DNA of 64,000 nucleotides from Candidatus Intricatilinea gracilis (GTDB taxonomy: Bacteria > Pseudomonadota > Gammaproteobacteria > Burkholderiales > Burkholderiaceae_C). This document shows positions 62,048 through 64,000 of the stretch, piece by piece; position 1 is the stretch's first letter; the number at the start of each line of letters is the position of its first letter. The position numbers and the translations under genes were made by a program. A model generated the notes under the pieces. The model saw only the letters and a program-made list of their open reading frames with translations. It did not search any database and was not told where the DNA came from. Where the stretch lies: NCBI GenBank assembly GCA_016702605.1, contig JADJDQ010000004.1, positions 62,001-126,000 on the forward strand, given 5' to 3'.

Positions 62048-63250
62048 TCAGGTCGCGCTGTGCTGGTAGAGCGTCACCGAGTTCACGTCCAGCAGGTTGC
62101 CGCCGGCTCTTGCGAAGGCCAGGAATCCCACTTGGCCCTTGAGTGCGAATGCCGAGTCGTCGAACCGGTGCAGCACCATCGTTGCAACGTCGCGCACCAT
62201 ATAGCTTCCCAGGTTGCCGAATGCCAGGCTCTTGGCACTTGCTGCAGGCGACGGCATGTCGTTGTTGATGAAAACCGGGTAGCCCAGCAGGAGGGGCAAT
62301 GCGGGCTTGGACATATCGACGGCATCCAGGTAACCCGGAGTCCAGATCGGTCGGCCGGTGGTGTCCTTCACCTTTCGGACCACGCGACGCATGGTCAGCG
62401 AGAACATCCAGCCCACGCCGGGAAGCATGCCTTGCTGGCTGGCGTCAGGCATGCCGAGCGCCTGCGCGTCGACCGTGTCGGCGATGTCGACCAGGTCGTC
62501 ATAGACGATCGTGATTACCTGCCCCGTGGCGCCGACCTTGCCCACAGATGCCGACGGCACCAATCCAGTCGGTTCGCCGGTGCCGGTCCCCACCGTGAAC
62601 TTGATGTTCTGCGTTCTACCGATTCGTGCCCGTGCCCGCTGAAGAATCACGGCCACGATATCGATTTGTGCGTCCTGCAGAAGCTCCATAGGGACCGTGA
62701 ACACCTTTGAACTGAACTTGTGGGCATCCAGGTTCCGACCGGCAAATGTCGGGTCTGCCGCGACGGCAACCGCGTTCTGGGCGACAACTTCGCCAAGCTC
62801 CGCCGATCCGTCGGAGACGGGGTATTTCATTGCTCCGCCGGTGTCGGTTGTGATTTGGCCGGCGACCTGGCGCACCCAGCCATAGCCTTTGATCGTGTCC
62901 ACCCATTCCGACGCAACCAGGGAGCCGACCGAGTAGCCGCCTTCCGATCCGGTGGTCGTGCTCATGGCGTTGCTCACCTTGATACGCTCCTCCGTCGTGT
63001 AGGCCTTGGCGGACTTGCGCAGGAAGATTTCCACGCCTTCGCGTTGGGGCAGCGCCCGCAGACTTTGGAACCCGCCGCGCCCTTGCGCTTGCTGCAGCTG
63101 TTGCTGCGCGTCTTCAGCGTCGTCCACCAGCATATCGAACGTTGCTTGTTCGGCTGCGGTCCAGGAGCGCGAGCCCTTCTCGGCCAACAGGGCGCGGGCT
63201 GCGCGTGAGCGGCTGTTCATCAGGCCGCGGAGTTCAGTTTCGGTTTGCAT
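62048..63250 (-). CDS. Phage major capsid protein, HK97 family
   Basis: 400 aa. Residues ~1-100 are a charged coiled-coil-like delta domain (FDMLVDDAEDAQQQLQQAQG). From ~105 the HK97 fold is seen: TTTGSEGGYSVGSLVASEWV, RQVAGQITTDTGGAMKYPVS, FTVPMELLQDAQIDIVAVIL, TVGTGTGEPTGLV, and LLLGYPVFINNDMPSPAASA, AFGNLGSYMVRDVATMVLHR. AGGA lies 7 nt before the ATG at 63250, so I prefer it to 63256. No separate tail or connector gene follows it in the 1 kb to the element's apparent end. Confidence 0.92.
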   Translation of the reverse strand: MQTETELRGLMNSRSRAARALLAEKGSRSWTAAEQATFDMLVDDAEDAQQQLQQAQGRGGFQSLRALPQREGVEIFLRKSAKAYTTEERIKVSNAMSTTTGSEGGYSVGSLVASEWVDTIKGYGWVRQVAGQITTDTGGAMKYPVSDGSAELGEVVAQNAVAVAADPTFAGRNLDAHKFSSKVFTVPMELLQDAQIDIVAVILQRARARIGRTQNIKFTVGTGTGEPTGLVPSASVGKVGATGQVITIVYDDLVDIADTVDAQALGMPDASQQGMLPGVGWMFSLTMRRVVRKVKDTTGRPIWTPGYLDAVDMSKPALPLLLGYPVFINNDMPSPAASAKSLAFGNLGSYMVRDVATMVLHRFDDSAFALKGQVGFLAFARAGGNLLDVNSVTLYQHSAT

Positions 63251-63287
63251 GTTCATTTCCTCGATTGAAGGTACGGCGGCCGAAGGC

Positions 63288-63875
63288 TCAGGCCGCATAG
63301 GGTTTCAGCTCTTTGACGCGCATGTGGATCTGCGACGTGTTGTCGTCAAGCCGGCCGATCAATGGCCAGTGCAGCCACTCGCGGAACGCGGGCGTGTAGC
63401 CGGCGGCTTCGATCTCGCTGGCGAGGCGCACCTCTTCCATGACCAATGCGTCAAGCTCGACCAGCTTGGCCAGGTAGCGCGCTGCAATAGCCTTGTGCCG
63501 TGGTGCCATGTCACGCGAAACAGCCGCACTCGCTTCGCCGACGATGCGCTGCATCGCCTGCGAGCTTGCGTCGATCGCGCGACGCAACGAATCCTCATGC
63601 TGGCGCAACGTCGCTTGCTCTTCGGCCAGCGCGTCGACCTGGCCTGAACGGCGCATGACCATGCCGGTCTGCGCGAACTGCAGGGCATCGTCAACGCCCG
63701 GGGGCCGGGCATCTGCCGAACTCTGTTGCAGCAGGATCGACACTTCAGCCAGGCGGCTGAGCACCTTCGAGAGGGCGGTTTGCATCTCGCCTTGGTCGCG
63801 CTGCGCCTTGACGAAATGGGGATTCGACGACAGCGCGGCGATCTTGGCGGGGTTGGGTGGGGGGGCTGTTGCCAT
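63288..63875 (-). CDS. Phage-associated hypothetical protein (coiled-coil-like)
   Basis: 195 aa, immediately upstream of the capsid gene (37-nt gap) with AAGGAG before the ATG at 63875. The sequence is helical with heptad-like Leu/Ala spacing (ALSKVLSRLAEVSILLQQSS, LAEEQATLRQHEDSLRRAID, YLAKLVELDALVMEEVRLAS). No family recognised. Position suggests a scaffold-like or assembly role, but a protease would be more usual in this place. Confidence 0.65.
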   Translation of the reverse strand: MATAPPPNPAKIAALSSNPHFVKAQRDQGEMQTALSKVLSRLAEVSILLQQSSADARPPGVDDALQFAQTGMVMRRSGQVDALAEEQATLRQHEDSLRRAIDASSQAMQRIVGEASAAVSRDMAPRHKAIAARYLAKLVELDALVMEEVRLASEIEAAGYTPAFREWLHWPLIGRLDDNTSQIHMRVKELKPYAA

Positions 63876-63970
63876 GGCACTCCTTTGCACCAGGTTGAAG
63901 GGCAGGTGCAGACATCAGCACCGCATGCCTTCAATGTCGCCGTCAGTCCTGCCCTAACGGTCATCCACTT

Positions 63971-64000
63971 TCATGCGGCTTGCGCGGGCTGCGGGCGTCT
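63971..64000 (-). CDS. C-terminal end of a further phage gene (cut by window edge)
   Basis: Only nine codons and a stop (RRPQPAQAA) are visible. The Pro/Ala/Gln tail is compatible with the end of a protease or portal gene, but nothing more can be said. Confidence 0.25.
   Translation of the reverse strand, partial: RRPQPAQAA

Overview
The window reads as about 64 kb of chromosome from a GC-rich, flagellated Burkholderiales betaproteobacterium. The evidence is the composition (mostly C or G at third codon positions), the order of the fli genes, a regulatory PTS trio without sugar permease subunits, and gene sets common in the Comamonadaceae/Sphaerotilaceae group. The species cannot be named from the sequence alone. 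No rRNA, intact tRNA, insertion sequence or CRISPR array was seen.

Positions 1-12,970 hold a filament locus. Three minus-strand genes (a CDP-glycerol-transferase-like protein, a large protein of unknown function and an O-GlcNAc-transferase-like protein) probably modify flagellin. They are followed by two flagellins, fliD, two fliS copies, fliT, a YcgR-like PilZ brake and the divergent fliE. Positions 13,196-25,459 hold fliFGHIJK and fliLMNOPQR, encoding the MS ring, switch, export ATPase, hook-length ruler and export gate. Sigma-28-like promoters precede fliC1, fliD and the second fliS. A 13-bp inverted repeat between fliE and fliF, partly echoed before fliL, looks like the class II (FlhDC-type) control region.

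Positions 25,564-28,987 encode a lipoprotein and the PTS trio EIIA(Man)-HPr-EI. Positions 28,984-40,530 are a complete five-step histidine utilisation locus. hutUH and an ABC transporter face one way, hutC-D-I-G-F face the other, and two HutC-type palindromes lie between them. hutC carries a one-base frameshift. Positions 40,576-47,889 form a quinate/shikimate module: dehydrogenase, dehydroshikimate dehydratase, type II dehydroquinase, a TRAP transporter whose large permease gene is also frameshifted, and a TetR regulator.

Positions 48,174-60,491 are the most notable metabolic region. It encodes allophanate hydrolase (AtzF), AtzG, AtzE, an AtzH/HpxZ-like protein, a GntR-FCD regulator, a complete BMP-family ABC transporter, a formamidase-like amidase, a biuret hydrolase and a second, biuret-hydrolase-like enzyme. 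I infer import and stepwise hydrolysis of ureides (biuret and possibly triuret or carboxybiuret) to ammonia and CO2. The two transcription units share a conserved GGTATACC operator.

From about 61,090 to the right edge lies the end of a prophage or phage satellite: a tRNA-3'-like remnant, GGGAAC repeats, a small HTH-like protein, an HK97-type major capsid protein and an upstream coiled-coil-like protein, all reading leftward.
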